Below, piece by piece: positions 17,004-25,257 of a DNA stretch of 37,483 nt; position 1 is the first letter of the stretch; each line of letters begins with the position of its first letter. The notes below the pieces were generated by a model, which saw only the letters and a program-made list of their open reading frames with translations, did not search any database and had not been told where the DNA came from. The position numbers were made by a program, and so were the translations under genes. Source of the DNA: an uncultured Candidatus Saccharibacteria bacterium (GTDB taxonomy: Bacteria; Patescibacteriota; Saccharimonadia; Saccharimonadales; UBA4665); contig CALBGR010000012.1 of NCBI GenBank assembly GCA_937892705.1, positions 1 to 37,483 of the forward strand, written 5' to 3'.

Positions 17004-18359
17004 TTATGTAGTAGTTAATATGCTTGTGACTTTTGCAACAATTTGATCAAGTTCGGCCTTGGTTTTTGCTTCGGCGTTAAAGCGAAGCACGGGCTCGGTG
17101 TTGCTTGGGCGGACATTAAACCATCCGTACTCAAAATACACGGTAAGTCCGTCTAATTTATCCTGTTTTTCGCTTAAGAAAGCGGTAGCGATTTTATCGA
17201 TCATCGCTTGCTTGTCGGCTACTTCAAAATTGGTTTCAGGAATTTGTATGTAGGCCTTGCGGTACTTTTCAACGAGTTTACTGAGCGGCTTGTGGCTCTT
17301 GCTGAGGATATGTAGAGCGATTACTGCAGCAATCAGTCCGCTGTCTGCCATAAAGTTGTCACGGAAATAGTAGTGCCCGCTGTGTTCGCCTGCGAATATT
17401 GCGTCATGGATACGCATCTCGTTCTTAATAAATGAATGTCCTACGCGGGTACGGATAGCTTTGCCGCCAGCTTTTTTTATAGCATCAACTGCTGCATGAC
17501 CGCAGATTGCGTTGTACAGAATAGTGGCTCCGGGGTTTTTATCGAGGAAATATTCAGCCAAAAGCGCAGTCATAACCGTACCAGTGAGCGGTTCACCGTG
17601 CTCGTCAATCAGCACTGCACGGTCGCCATCCCCATCAAACGCAATACCGGCATCGAGCTTATTGGCTTTTACTCTGTTTTGGAGATCAACAATGTTTTCT
17701 GGAATAAGCGGGTTGGCAATGTGATTTGGGAATGTGCCGTCAAGCTCAAAATACATCTCGTCTACTTCAAATGGCACATACGGCTCGAGTTCGGGGAAAA
17801 TCTTGCCAGCCATACCATTGCCGGCGTCTACTGCGATCTTAAGCGGCTTTAAATCCTTGGTGTTGATAAAGGAGAGTACATGTGTAATCCAGTCTTCGGT
17901 AACATCTTTTTCGACTACATTGCCAAGCGGTGCGTTAGTTGGGAATGTGCCTGCAATTGCAAAGTCGCGAATTTCCAAAAGGCCGGAGTTTTCGCCGATA
18001 GGTTTGGCTTCTTCGCGGCAGAATTTTATACCGTTGTACTCGCCAGGGTTGTGACTAGCGGTTATCATGGCGCCGCCGGCAAGTCCATAGTGTCCAACAG
18101 TGAAGTAGATCATATCGCTGGTAACTTCACCAATGTCCCAGACATCCCGGCCTTGGGCGCGCAAACCTTCAATAATAGCGCCTGCAAGCTCAGCAGAGTC
18201 CGGTCGCATATCGCGTCCGACTGCTACAATACCGCTCTTTGGTAGCCAGCTACCAAACGCCTGACCAATAAGTGTAGCTGTCTCTGCATTGAGTTCACTG
18301 CCAACCTTACCGCGTACATCGTATGCTTTAAATACATTTTCAAGGCTTGATTGTGACAT
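17004..18359 (-). CDS. manB: Phosphomannomutase/phosphoglucomutase
   Basis: 451 residues, a full-length alpha-D-phosphohexomutase. The phosphoserine loop is MITASHNPGEYNGIKF, the metal loop is FDGDGDRAV, the sugar-binding loop is GEHSGHYYF, and the phosphate-binding loop is RPSNTEPVLRFNAE. It interconverts 6-phospho and 1-phospho sugars and would feed both ManC (mannose-1-P) and RmlA (glucose-1-P), as dual-specificity enzymes do. The start is chosen with GAGGGGG upstream. The divergent manC gene begins 58 bp away, consistent with a joint GDP-mannose supply. Confidence 0.92.
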   Translation of the reverse strand: MSQSSLENVFKAYDVRGKVGSELNAETATLIGQAFGSWLPKSGIVAVGRDMRPDSAELAGAIIEGLRAQGRDVWDIGEVTSDMIYFTVGHYGLAGGAMITASHNPGEYNGIKFCREEAKPIGENSGLLEIRDFAIAGTFPTNAPLGNVVEKDVTEDWITHVLSFINTKDLKPLKIAVDAGNGMAGKIFPELEPYVPFEVDEMYFELDGTFPNHIANPLIPENIVDLQNRVKANKLDAGIAFDGDGDRAVLIDEHGEPLTGTVMTALLAEYFLDKNPGATILYNAICGHAAVDAIKKAGGKAIRTRVGHSFIKNEMRIHDAIFAGEHSGHYYFRDNFMADSGLIAAVIALHILSKSHKPLSKLVEKYRKAYIQIPETNFEVADKQAMIDKIATAFLSEKQDKLDGLTVYFEYGWFNVRPSNTEPVLRFNAEAKTKAELDQIVAKVTSILTTT

Positions 18360-18402
18360 GTTCCCCCTCGTTACATTCGTTATACATTCATACTACCGCA
18401 TG

Positions 18403-18411
18403 TGGTACCAT
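18403..18411 (+). promoter_or_regulatory. Extended -10 promoter element of manC
   Basis: TGGTACCAT, an extended -10 (TG-n-TACCAT), ends 6 nt before the manC ATG. The -35 region is weak, which an extended -10 can offset. Confidence 0.45.
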
Positions 18412-18417
18412 CAATAC

Positions 18418-19458
18418 ATGGTTGCTATTATCATAGCAGGTGGATCGGGAACACGCTTGTGGCCCCTGTCAAAACCTGATTATCCAAAGCATTTGTTAAA
18501 AGTAGATGGTGATAGGTTATCGCTCTTGCAACATACCTATGAACGCGCAAAGCGGGTAGCAGATACCGTGTATGTGGTCTCTGAAGTAAGTCACATAGAG
18601 CATGTAAAGCAGCAGCTTCCCGAACTCGGCGACAAAGCATTTATCGTCGAGCCGGGCAGACGCGGTACCGCAAACTGTATTGTGGCCGCGCTCGCTATGA
18701 TTGCCGGCAAACATCCTGTAGATGAGCCAGTGGCATTTATGCACGCTGACCACTATATCCGTGATATCGCTGGTTTCGAATATTCGTTTGAAGTGGCCGC
18801 TGTTGCCGCCAGTGCTAATCAACAAATTGTGCTTGTAGGTGTGGAGCCGGATTATCCGGCAACTGGTTTTGGGTACATTAAAAAAGGCAAACTGCTGCAA
18901 GTTGCCGGACAGTTAGTGTTTACAGTAGATGCGTTTCAGGAAAAACCATCATTTACTGTTGCAAAAAAATACTGGCAAAGTGGTGAGTATTTGTGGAACT
19001 GTGGTTACTTCGTGGCCACCATAGAGGTGTTTTTAAAGGCTATGCAAAAACATGCCAAGGAGCTTCATGATAATTTTGAGCGCCTCGCAAAAGCAAGTGA
19101 TAATGAATATGAAAAGACTTACCTCTCCTTTGATAGTGAGGCAATAGATTACGCGCTGATTGAAAAAGTTGATGACCTGTTGGTGGTGCCAGCTTCGTTT
19201 GACTGGATGGATTTAGGGTCCTTTAATGACATGCACAAAGCAGTAGGCAGTGATGAAGTGGGCAATTACACATATGGCCGGGTAGAACTTGAAGAAGTGG
19301 AAAATTCATTCATACACAATCACGAGGATAAGCCGCTGGCAGTTATTGGTCTTGATAATGTGGTTGTGGTCAATACTCCACATGGCATTGCAGTGGTGCG
19401 TAAAGACCTTTCACAAAAAATTGGTGAAGTAAGTAAGCGGTTTAATCGACAAGCTTAA
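18418..19458 (+). CDS. manC: Mannose-1-phosphate guanylyltransferase
   Basis: 346 residues. It makes GDP-mannose from mannose-1-phosphate and GTP. VAIIIAGGSGTRLWPLSKPDYPKHLL is the nucleotidyltransferase signature, with FMHADHYI, FQEKPSF and WNCGYFV further on. It lacks the C-terminal isomerase domain of bifunctional enzymes. The start at 18418 is used because the family signature begins directly after it and a -10 box sits 6 nt upstream; the upstream in-frame extension runs through the promoter and into the divergent gene. GDP-mannose would supply the GT4 at 22548 and the DPM-like GT2 at 7342. Confidence 0.93.
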   Translation: MVAIIIAGGSGTRLWPLSKPDYPKHLLKVDGDRLSLLQHTYERAKRVADTVYVVSEVSHIEHVKQQLPELGDKAFIVEPGRRGTANCIVAALAMIAGKHPVDEPVAFMHADHYIRDIAGFEYSFEVAAVAASANQQIVLVGVEPDYPATGFGYIKKGKLLQVAGQLVFTVDAFQEKPSFTVAKKYWQSGEYLWNCGYFVATIEVFLKAMQKHAKELHDNFERLAKASDNEYEKTYLSFDSEAIDYALIEKVDDLLVVPASFDWMDLGSFNDMHKAVGSDEVGNYTYGRVELEEVENSFIHNHEDKPLAVIGLDNVVVVNTPHGIAVVRKDLSQKIGEVSKRFNRQA

Positions 19459-19469
19459 GTAAAAATATA

Positions 19470-19495
19470 AAAAAGGGATGTTAGCATCCCTTTTT
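19470..19495. terminator. Bidirectional intrinsic terminator between manC and glmS
   Basis: GGGATG-TTAG-CATCCC (19475-19490) is a perfect 6-bp stem with a 4-nt loop, flanked by A-runs on the left and T-runs on the right, so it can stop transcription from both convergent genes. Confidence 0.9.
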
Positions 19496-19541
19496 CTTCA
19501 GTACATTCCTCTTATTATATATTATACATTATTTATGCAAT

Positions 19542-21377
19542 TTATTCAACTGTAACTGATTTTGCCAGATTACGTGGACGATCTACATCGTGCCCCTTAG
19601 CTACAGCTACGTAGTAGGCAAATAGCTGCTCAACGAGCGCGATTAAAATGGGCTGCGTTTGCTCTGGTGAGCGTGGAATATACAGCACATCAGAGGCGAG
19701 TTTTTTGACAGTGGCGTTGCCTTCTGATGCTATGGCGAGTATTTTGCCGTTTCGTGCACGGATCTCCTGCATGTTAGAGAGTGTTTTTTCAAGCACTGGA
19801 GAGTCAGTGGCGATGGCAAATGTTGGAAAATGTTCGTCTATCATTGCTAGCGGACCGTGCTTCATTTCGCCAGCCGCGTAGGCTTCAGCATGGATGTAGC
19901 TGATTTCTTTCAGCTTCAGTGCACCTTCTAGTGCACATGGGTAGCCATAGGTTCGGCCGATAAATAGAAAATCTTTGTAGTCTTTATATTTTTCAGCGTA
20001 TGCTTGGATTGTTTTTGCTTGCTTTAATACCGCTTCGGCTTTATCGGGTAGCACTAAAAGCTCTTGTAATATAGGCTTATAAAGTGGAGAAATGCCTTTG
20101 CTGAGGTAAAGGGCAATAAGGGTAAGTACGCTCACTTGTGCTACAAAGGCTTTTGTTGAGGCTACGGCTTGTTCTGGTCCAGCGTGGCAATATACACCAG
20201 CGTCGGTAATACGTGCGATGGTACTGCCGACAGCATTGACGATGCCGAGCCGAAGTACACCATATTTTTCTACCTTTTTCAGTGCGGCAATGGTATCAGC
20301 GGTCTCCCCTGATTGTGAAATAGCAAGCAGTGCAGTACCACGAGAAAACGGCTCGTTTCGGTATTTGAATTCACTTGCCAGCTGTACTTCAACTGGTATG
20401 CCGGCTAGTTCTTCAATCAGATATTCGCCAACGAGACCTGCATAGTGCGAGGTGCCGCATGCCACAATCACGATTCGGTCAATGTAGTGTAGCTGATCGG
20501 CGATGCTTTCAAGTCCACCGAGTTTTATAGTATTGCTATCTGGTCGTATTCTACCTTTGGTAGCATTACGAATGGTGTCTGGGATTTCGTAGATTTCTTT
20601 GAGCATGTAGTGGGGGAAGTTGCCAAGCTGGGCAGTTTCAGTATCGTAGTCCAATGTTTCAACACGGCGAGATATAGTGAGTGCACGTTTGAAATCTTTT
20701 ATCTTATAAGTGCCGTCACGCTTGAGGACTGCGAGTTCGTGATCGTTGAGATATATGACGTTTTTTGTGTGTTCTAAGATAGCGGTTGCATCTGATGCAA
20801 TGAATATGCCGTCCTTGCCAATACCAACTACCAATGGGCTTGATAGGCGAGCGGCATACAGGGTGTCAGGATCTTGTGAGCTCATAACCAATATGGCATA
20901 AGCGCCACGTAGTTTTGTAAGTGCTTTTTCAACTGCTTGTTGGAATGTTTTGGTTTTGTGCGAGTAGTAATCAACCAAATGAGGGATAGTTTCAGTATCA
21001 GTTTCTGAAAGGAATGTATGACCGTTATCTTCTAAAAACTTCCTCAACCCTTGGTGATTTTCAATAATGCCATTGTGTACAACCGCAATGGTTTTGTCGG
21101 CATTGTAATGGGGGTGTGCGTTTGTAGTGCTTGGACTGCCATGTGTAGCCCATCGGGTATGACCAATTGCAGTAGTGGTAGCAAGTTGTGTGTGACTCAT
21201 GCTATCGCGCAAAGCTTGTACGCGGCCAACTTGTTTGTGTACATGAATGGTTTTTGTATTGTCGAGCAGCGCAATGCCGGCGGAATCATAGCCGCGGTAT
21301 TCAAGTGCGGCGAGTCCGTTTAATACGATATCGATGCCAGTGTGTTTCTTGCCAATATATCCTACGATGCCACACAT
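19542..21377 (-). CDS. glmS: Glutamine-fructose-6-phosphate aminotransferase (isomerizing)
   Basis: 611 residues, the normal length. It makes glucosamine-6-phosphate for peptidoglycan and amino-sugar synthesis. The N-terminal glutaminase begins MCGIVGYIG, with Cys2 as nucleophile after Met removal, and has TRWATHG and VVHNGIIEN. Two SIS domains follow, with CGTSHYA, SQSGETADT and AEAYAAGEMKHGP. The end, DRPRNLAKSVTVE, is the standard GlmS tail. The start lies 2 bp after a 95-residue ORF on the same strand. No glmS ribozyme is expected or seen in so short a gap. Confidence 0.97.
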   Translation of the reverse strand: MCGIVGYIGKKHTGIDIVLNGLAALEYRGYDSAGIALLDNTKTIHVHKQVGRVQALRDSMSHTQLATTTAIGHTRWATHGSPSTTNAHPHYNADKTIAVVHNGIIENHQGLRKFLEDNGHTFLSETDTETIPHLVDYYSHKTKTFQQAVEKALTKLRGAYAILVMSSQDPDTLYAARLSSPLVVGIGKDGIFIASDATAILEHTKNVIYLNDHELAVLKRDGTYKIKDFKRALTISRRVETLDYDTETAQLGNFPHYMLKEIYEIPDTIRNATKGRIRPDSNTIKLGGLESIADQLHYIDRIVIVACGTSHYAGLVGEYLIEELAGIPVEVQLASEFKYRNEPFSRGTALLAISQSGETADTIAALKKVEKYGVLRLGIVNAVGSTIARITDAGVYCHAGPEQAVASTKAFVAQVSVLTLIALYLSKGISPLYKPILQELLVLPDKAEAVLKQAKTIQAYAEKYKDYKDFLFIGRTYGYPCALEGALKLKEISYIHAEAYAAGEMKHGPLAMIDEHFPTFAIATDSPVLEKTLSNMQEIRARNGKILAIASEGNATVKKLASDVLYIPRSPEQTQPILIALVEQLFAYYVAVAKGHDVDRPRNLAKSVTVE

Positions 21378-21379
21378 AG

Positions 21380-21667
21380 TTACTTCTCTAGGTAGCTTCT
21401 GATTGTTGCTCGTGTTTCTAGTTGTTGTGTGAGTGCGGCAAGAGTGAGTTTGTTGGGTGTGGGTGTGACGGTAAGCACCTGTGCACAGTCGCTGTCTATA
21501 TGAGGGTCTACATATTCAACGTGTGGTGGCGGTGTTTGGTTTGCGAAGAAGTCAATAACATCTTCATCAATGCCGTGCGCTAATGCAGAGGGGTTGAAGC
21601 CTATGCCTATGTTTTTGTTTTCTGCTGAGTTTGATAGTTCGTAAAATCTCACAAGATTCATATTCAT
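21380..21667 (-). CDS. Small hypothetical protein encoded directly upstream of glmS
   Basis: 95 residues, not recognised. There is no signal peptide or membrane helix. The middle has a PPPHVEYVDPHIDSD segment and the C-terminus is a probable helix (LTLAALTQQLETRATIRSYLEK). Support for a real gene: a promoter with 17-bp spacing just upstream (21702-21730), a GGAG 10 bases before the ATG, codon choice like its neighbours, and a gap of only 2 bp to glmS. It could be a genuine partner or a regulatory upstream ORF whose translation delivers ribosomes to glmS. Confidence 0.5.
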   Translation of the reverse strand: MNMNLVRFYELSNSAENKNIGIGFNPSALAHGIDEDVIDFFANQTPPPHVEYVDPHIDSDCAQVLTVTPTPNKLTLAALTQQLETRATIRSYLEK

Positions 21668-21701
21668 GATGTCAGTACTCCATTTAGGAATGCAGGGGTT
21701 A

Positions 21702-21730
21702 TTTATACGCCTGTATCAATGACTTAGCAA
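21702..21730 (-). promoter_or_regulatory. Predicted promoter of the small ORF-glmS unit
   Basis: On the minus strand TTGCTA (21730-21725) and TATAAA (21707-21702) are 17 bp apart, with transcription predicted from about 21695, some 29 nt before the ATG at 21667. Confidence 0.5.
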
Positions 21731-21750
21731 CAAACATTGGTAACAATTTA

Positions 21751-21780
21751 TTGACACTTTTTAAACTGAATGTATATGAT
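21751..21780 (+). promoter_or_regulatory. Promoter of the TrmB-family regulator (leaderless)
   Basis: A perfect TTGACA (21751-21756), 18 bp, and TATGAT (21775-21780) precede the ATG at 21787 by 6 nt. An apparent TTG start at 21751 is the -35 box itself. Confidence 0.65.
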
Positions 21781-21786
21781 TTTTCT

Positions 21787-22551
21787 ATGAAACATGACAA
21801 AGATACTGCTAAAAGTATGCTCATGCAGCTCGGTTTTGACGAGCAAGAAGCGACCGTGTATTTAGCGCTTCTGGAACTGGAAGCAGTATCTATACGCAAA
21901 GTCGCTGAGGCAACACAAATCAATCGGGGTACGACGTATGAGATTATGAAACGGCTGGTTGGCCAAGGACTGGTTGCGGTTCGGACTCGTGGCAAGCGGG
22001 AGTATTATTCAGCTGAATCGCCTGAAAAGATTTATGACATTATTCGTGATAAACGAAAGGATTTGTTGCAAGTACAAAAACTGGCAACAGATATTGTGCC
22101 GAAATTGCTCGTGAGGTCAGCTAGGCCGCAAGGTAGCCCACTCGTGAAATACTATGAAGATGATGATGGTGTGGTAGCAATTCTAAGAGATGTGCTGCAG
22201 ACGTGTGCCAAGCTTGATACACCGGAATACTACGCATATTCTTCACGGCCGCTTCGCCAATACTTGTACCGTAAATTTCCAAAATTTACCGAGCGGCGCA
22301 TTGCAGAAGGAATTACAGTAAAGGTGATTGCTATTGGTGAGGGTGGTGAGTCGGCGGCTATATCTGAACGGAGATGGCTGACTGAGCCGCAAGGAAGTAA
22401 AATATCCAGCTATACATTAATTTACGGCAATAAAGTAGCGCACATATCTATATCGAGCAACTTTACCCCGTATGGTGTAGTGATAGAAGATGTCGGTACT
22501 GCGGCAATGCAGCGGCTATTGTTTGAAAACCTTTGGCGGCAGCTAACTTAG
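21787..22551 (+). CDS. TrmB-family transcriptional regulator
   Basis: 254 residues with the start at 21787. Residues 8-75 form a winged helix: MLMQLGFDEQEATVYLALLE is the TrmB-family opening, followed by IRKVAEATQINRGTTYEIMKRLVGQGLV as the recognition region. A coiled linker near residues 85-105 leads to a C-terminal sensor domain of about 140 residues. TrmB proteins often sense sugars and control sugar uptake or metabolism. Its divergent position next to the glmS unit and inside a nucleotide-sugar locus suggests control of amino-sugar or glycan genes; this is inference. It shares its final 4 nt with the convergent GT4 gene. Confidence 0.8.
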   Translation: MKHDKDTAKSMLMQLGFDEQEATVYLALLELEAVSIRKVAEATQINRGTTYEIMKRLVGQGLVAVRTRGKREYYSAESPEKIYDIIRDKRKDLLQVQKLATDIVPKLLVRSARPQGSPLVKYYEDDDGVVAILRDVLQTCAKLDTPEYYAYSSRPLRQYLYRKFPKFTERRIAEGITVKVIAIGEGGESAAISERRWLTEPQGSKISSYTLIYGNKVAHISISSNFTPYGVVIEDVGTAAMQRLLFENLWRQLT

Positions 22552-23735
22552 TTTTTTAGTAGATGCGCGATATAGTCTGACATGTTCTGCTGAAAATATT
22601 CCGGAGCGAATTTTCGGACAGAATCACGGATGGTATCTGCGTGAAACGTTTTGCTTTGAAAAGCTTGTAGCGCTTTACAGAGACTATCAACCGTTTGTTC
22701 TTCGAAAAACATGCCGGTTTTGCCTTCAATCACATAATCAAGCGCTCCGCCAGCCTTGTATGCGATCACTGGTGTACCAGCGGCCATCGCTTCGACTGGG
22801 GTGATACCGAAATCATCGAGCCCAGGAAATAGCAGTGCTTCGGCGCTTGCAAACTCTTTTTCCATCGCTTCATCTGAAATGCGTCCTAAAAATTCTATAG
22901 ATGGCCCAGCGAGTGAACGAAGACGGGCATGATCAGGACCGCTTCCAATAACACGCAGAGGAAGATTGAGTTTGGTGCAGGCTTGTATCGCGAGATCAAA
23001 CCGTTTATACGGCGTTTGACGGCCAGCAATAACAAAACCTTTGCGAGGGAGGTTTTTGTGCTGGGGTTTTTGGAATCGTTCAAAATGTACTGGTGGGAAG
23101 ATAACAGTGGCATCACGATGGTAATATTTCTTAATTTCAGTCTTGATATGATTTGAGTTTGCGATGATGTAGTCTGGTCGCTGTGCAGCCTTATAGTCCC
23201 ATTTGCGGAGTGGTGCAACTAGCAGTTTTAATCCAATGCGGGCAAGCCAATCGAATTTACCAAAGCCAGGGTGTTTCATGTATTCGTCGTAACGGCTCCA
23301 GTAGTAATGAGTAGGTGCATGACAATAGTTAACATGTAAAGTTTTTGTCTTAATGCCTTTTGCTTCGGCGCCGGAGCTGCTGATTACCAAATCATACTCA
23401 TCAAGCTTTAACTGTGTAAACCACCAAATACGAAGTACTGGGATAAATTTACGGATTTTTCCAAGATGTTGCAGCCAACCAGTAACAACTTTATTATCTA
23501 AACGTTTACGCCATTCATCAGTGCAGTAGGAAGTGTAAATTGGTGCGTCAGGATACATTTTATGCAGCTGTTCTACCACAAGCTCAGCGCCACCGCCAAC
23601 TAGCCAATCGTGTACAATAGCCACGCGCAATGCACGAACCGCATTATCTGACTGAACGGCAGAGCCGCTCACTCCAGTAATGCTTTTAGTCGTAGCACGT
23701 TGTTGTGGTTTACGAGTTGCAGTCGCCGTACTCAT
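22548..23735 (-). CDS. GT4 glycosyltransferase (mannosyltransferase-like)
   Basis: 395 residues. After a low-complexity Thr/Ala/Arg-rich N-terminus (about 35 residues) the GT-B fold begins with RVAIVHDWLVGGGAELVVEQL. VNYCHAPTHYYWSRYDEY and RPDYIIANSNHIKTEI lie in the first domain; the C-terminal domain has GFVIAGRQTPYKRFDLAI and the donor-binding FGITPVEAMAAGTPVIAYKAGGALDYV with its E-x7-E spacing. This resembles WbaZ-type mannosyltransferases, and GDP-mannose could come from ManC. The ATG at 23735 is chosen because AAAGGAGG is placed ideally 6 bases upstream; a longer frame would skip it. Confidence 0.85.
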   Translation of the reverse strand: MSTATATRKPQQRATTKSITGVSGSAVQSDNAVRALRVAIVHDWLVGGGAELVVEQLHKMYPDAPIYTSYCTDEWRKRLDNKVVTGWLQHLGKIRKFIPVLRIWWFTQLKLDEYDLVISSSGAEAKGIKTKTLHVNYCHAPTHYYWSRYDEYMKHPGFGKFDWLARIGLKLLVAPLRKWDYKAAQRPDYIIANSNHIKTEIKKYYHRDATVIFPPVHFERFQKPQHKNLPRKGFVIAGRQTPYKRFDLAIQACTKLNLPLRVIGSGPDHARLRSLAGPSIEFLGRISDEAMEKEFASAEALLFPGLDDFGITPVEAMAAGTPVIAYKAGGALDYVIEGKTGMFFEEQTVDSLCKALQAFQSKTFHADTIRDSVRKFAPEYFQQNMSDYIAHLLKN

Positions 23736-23811
23736 AGTACGCCTCCTTTGCAATTCTCAACCGTGCCTTGTGCTACAACCAACTTCGTGCATTGCGAAAT
23801 AAAGATGGTCA

Positions 23812-25236
23812 CTATTTTGCTCCTGTTCGATCAATGAGTATGCGAACGGTTTTAAAGAGAATAATCAAGTCGAGCCAAAAACTCCAATTTTGCACATAAT
23901 AAAGATCGAGCTTGCGGCGTTCTTCAAATGGAATATCGCGTCTTCCGGATACCTGTGCGAGTCCAGTCAGTCCTGATTTAACACTCAAAATAGTGTGACG
24001 CTTTTTATATGCCGCTAATTCTTCAGGAACCAGTGCACGTGGTCCTACAAGACTAATATCGCCACGAACGACATTGAAAAGCTGCGGAAGTTCATCAAGG
24101 CTAGTAGAACGTAAGAACTTGCCAAATTTGCCGTAGCGGGGATCATTAGGTAGCTGGTCGCCGTTTTCACGATACTCCTTTATAAGGTCAGGCCTGCCCA
24201 TTTTTCTGAAAGCTTCTTCTGGTGAAAGGCCGTTATAAGCACTTCGAGCAGTTTGAAACTTGTATACAGTGAATTTTTTGTTAAATCGAGTAAGCCGGGT
24301 TTGTTTGAAAAATACCTTGCCGTTTATGAGTTTATTCATAATGGCAATGATGAGCATGAGTGGCGATGCAATGATCAGAAGAAGACTACCTACTATTAAG
24401 TCGAATATGCGTTTGACGACTCGTCCCCAGCCAAGCAATGCGGTTTGGTGTACATTAATGACCGGTATTGATGAGCGAAAAAGTTCTACATCGATGTTTC
24501 CTACAAAAAGTTCGGTGTTGCCTGGTACAAATCGGTAACTTATGTGATGTGCCTGGGCATACGCTAAAATTTCCTGATTGCGTGACTCATCAGCATATAA
24601 TTCGGTTTGGATAATGCCATGAAGCGGCTGATCTTTAATATTTTCTAATGCTTTGTTGAATGACCCAAAGTCTGCAGGAATCGATCGCCTTTTATCGCCA
24701 ACTACTCCTAAAATACGATAGCCGGATCGTTTACTATCAGATAACGATGCGACGAGTTCGGCTGCAATGTTGGTATTGCCAACGATCAATACATGCGTGA
24801 TGCCGATGTTGTAGCGAAACAACATGGTTCGTACAGCGCGTGCAATGGTCCGAAACAGCACCAAAAAAAGAAACGCAAGAATCAGACCATATACCGGTAC
24901 TAATTTTGCGGGGAAAATCGGCTCAACACTAATAAAATTCCAGAAAATAACAAACAAAAACCCGATGAATGATCCAACCGCGAGTCGTCCAATTTCCGAA
25001 AAGCGCTTTTCATAAATTGAGGTGGTGTACAGACCAAGCAGGGCAAAGATCAAAATCCAAAATGGCAGTAGTGCAAGGAATATGCCTAGGTATGTAGCTG
25101 CTGGAATTTGGTTTGGAAATGGATTATCACTGATGGTGACGCGCAAAATATAAGCACCAACAAAAGCTGCTACTAGTGCCAGAAAGTCTCCTACAACTAA
25201 GCACAAGTTGTAGATAAACGAGAGGCTGTTTTTCAT
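23812..25236 (-). CDS. Polyprenyl-phosphate sugar phosphotransferase (WbaP/Cps2E type)
   Basis: 474 residues. Four to five N-terminal membrane helices (residues 10-130) are followed by a Rossmann-like CoA-binding fold (VLIVGNTNIAAELVASL) and the C-terminal bacterial sugar transferase domain from about residue 270 (KRIFDLIVGSLLLIIASPL). That domain carries SLDELPQLFNVVRGDISLVGPRA, with the catalytic Asp-Glu pair, and LAQVSGRRDIPFEERRKLD. It would start glycan synthesis by moving a sugar-1-phosphate from a UDP-sugar onto undecaprenyl phosphate. One oddity is KFQTA where most relatives have K-F-R-[TS]-M. It starts 21 bp from the divergent ligase gene. Confidence 0.9.
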   Translation of the reverse strand: MKNSLSFIYNLCLVVGDFLALVAAFVGAYILRVTISDNPFPNQIPAATYLGIFLALLPFWILIFALLGLYTTSIYEKRFSEIGRLAVGSFIGFLFVIFWNFISVEPIFPAKLVPVYGLILAFLFLVLFRTIARAVRTMLFRYNIGITHVLIVGNTNIAAELVASLSDSKRSGYRILGVVGDKRRSIPADFGSFNKALENIKDQPLHGIIQTELYADESRNQEILAYAQAHHISYRFVPGNTELFVGNIDVELFRSSIPVINVHQTALLGWGRVVKRIFDLIVGSLLLIIASPLMLIIAIMNKLINGKVFFKQTRLTRFNKKFTVYKFQTARSAYNGLSPEEAFRKMGRPDLIKEYRENGDQLPNDPRYGKFGKFLRSTSLDELPQLFNVVRGDISLVGPRALVPEELAAYKKRHTILSVKSGLTGLAQVSGRRDIPFEERRKLDLYYVQNWSFWLDLIILFKTVRILIDRTGAK

Positions 25237-25237
25237 A

Positions 25238-25251
25238 TATAATCGATTGTA
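25238..25251. promoter_or_regulatory. Overlapping divergent -10 elements in a 21-bp intergenic region
   Basis: TATAAT on the plus strand (25238-25243) and TACAAT on the minus strand (25251-25246) lie between start codons at 25236 and 25258. Any -35 boxes would have to be within the opposite gene's coding sequence. Confidence 0.45.
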
Positions 25252-25257
25252 TCACTT

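Noticed and set aside
17436..17852. 138-residue ORF antisense to the phosphomannomutase gene, with two other overlapping ORFs
   Set aside because: These are shadows of a strongly conserved gene; the metal and phosphate loops are encoded on the other strand.
18289..18417. Longer N-terminus for manC
   Set aside because: It would run through the promoter and into the divergent phosphomannomutase gene, and adds 43 residues not found in the family.
19470..19495. Hairpin considered as a small RNA
   Set aside because: Perfect stem with A-run and T-run flanks exactly between two convergent genes is fully explained as a two-way terminator.
21751..21786. TTG start adding 12 residues to the TrmB regulator
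   Set aside because: The TTG is the first half of a perfect -35 box and the added stretch contains the -10 box; the family alignment starts after the ATG at 21787.
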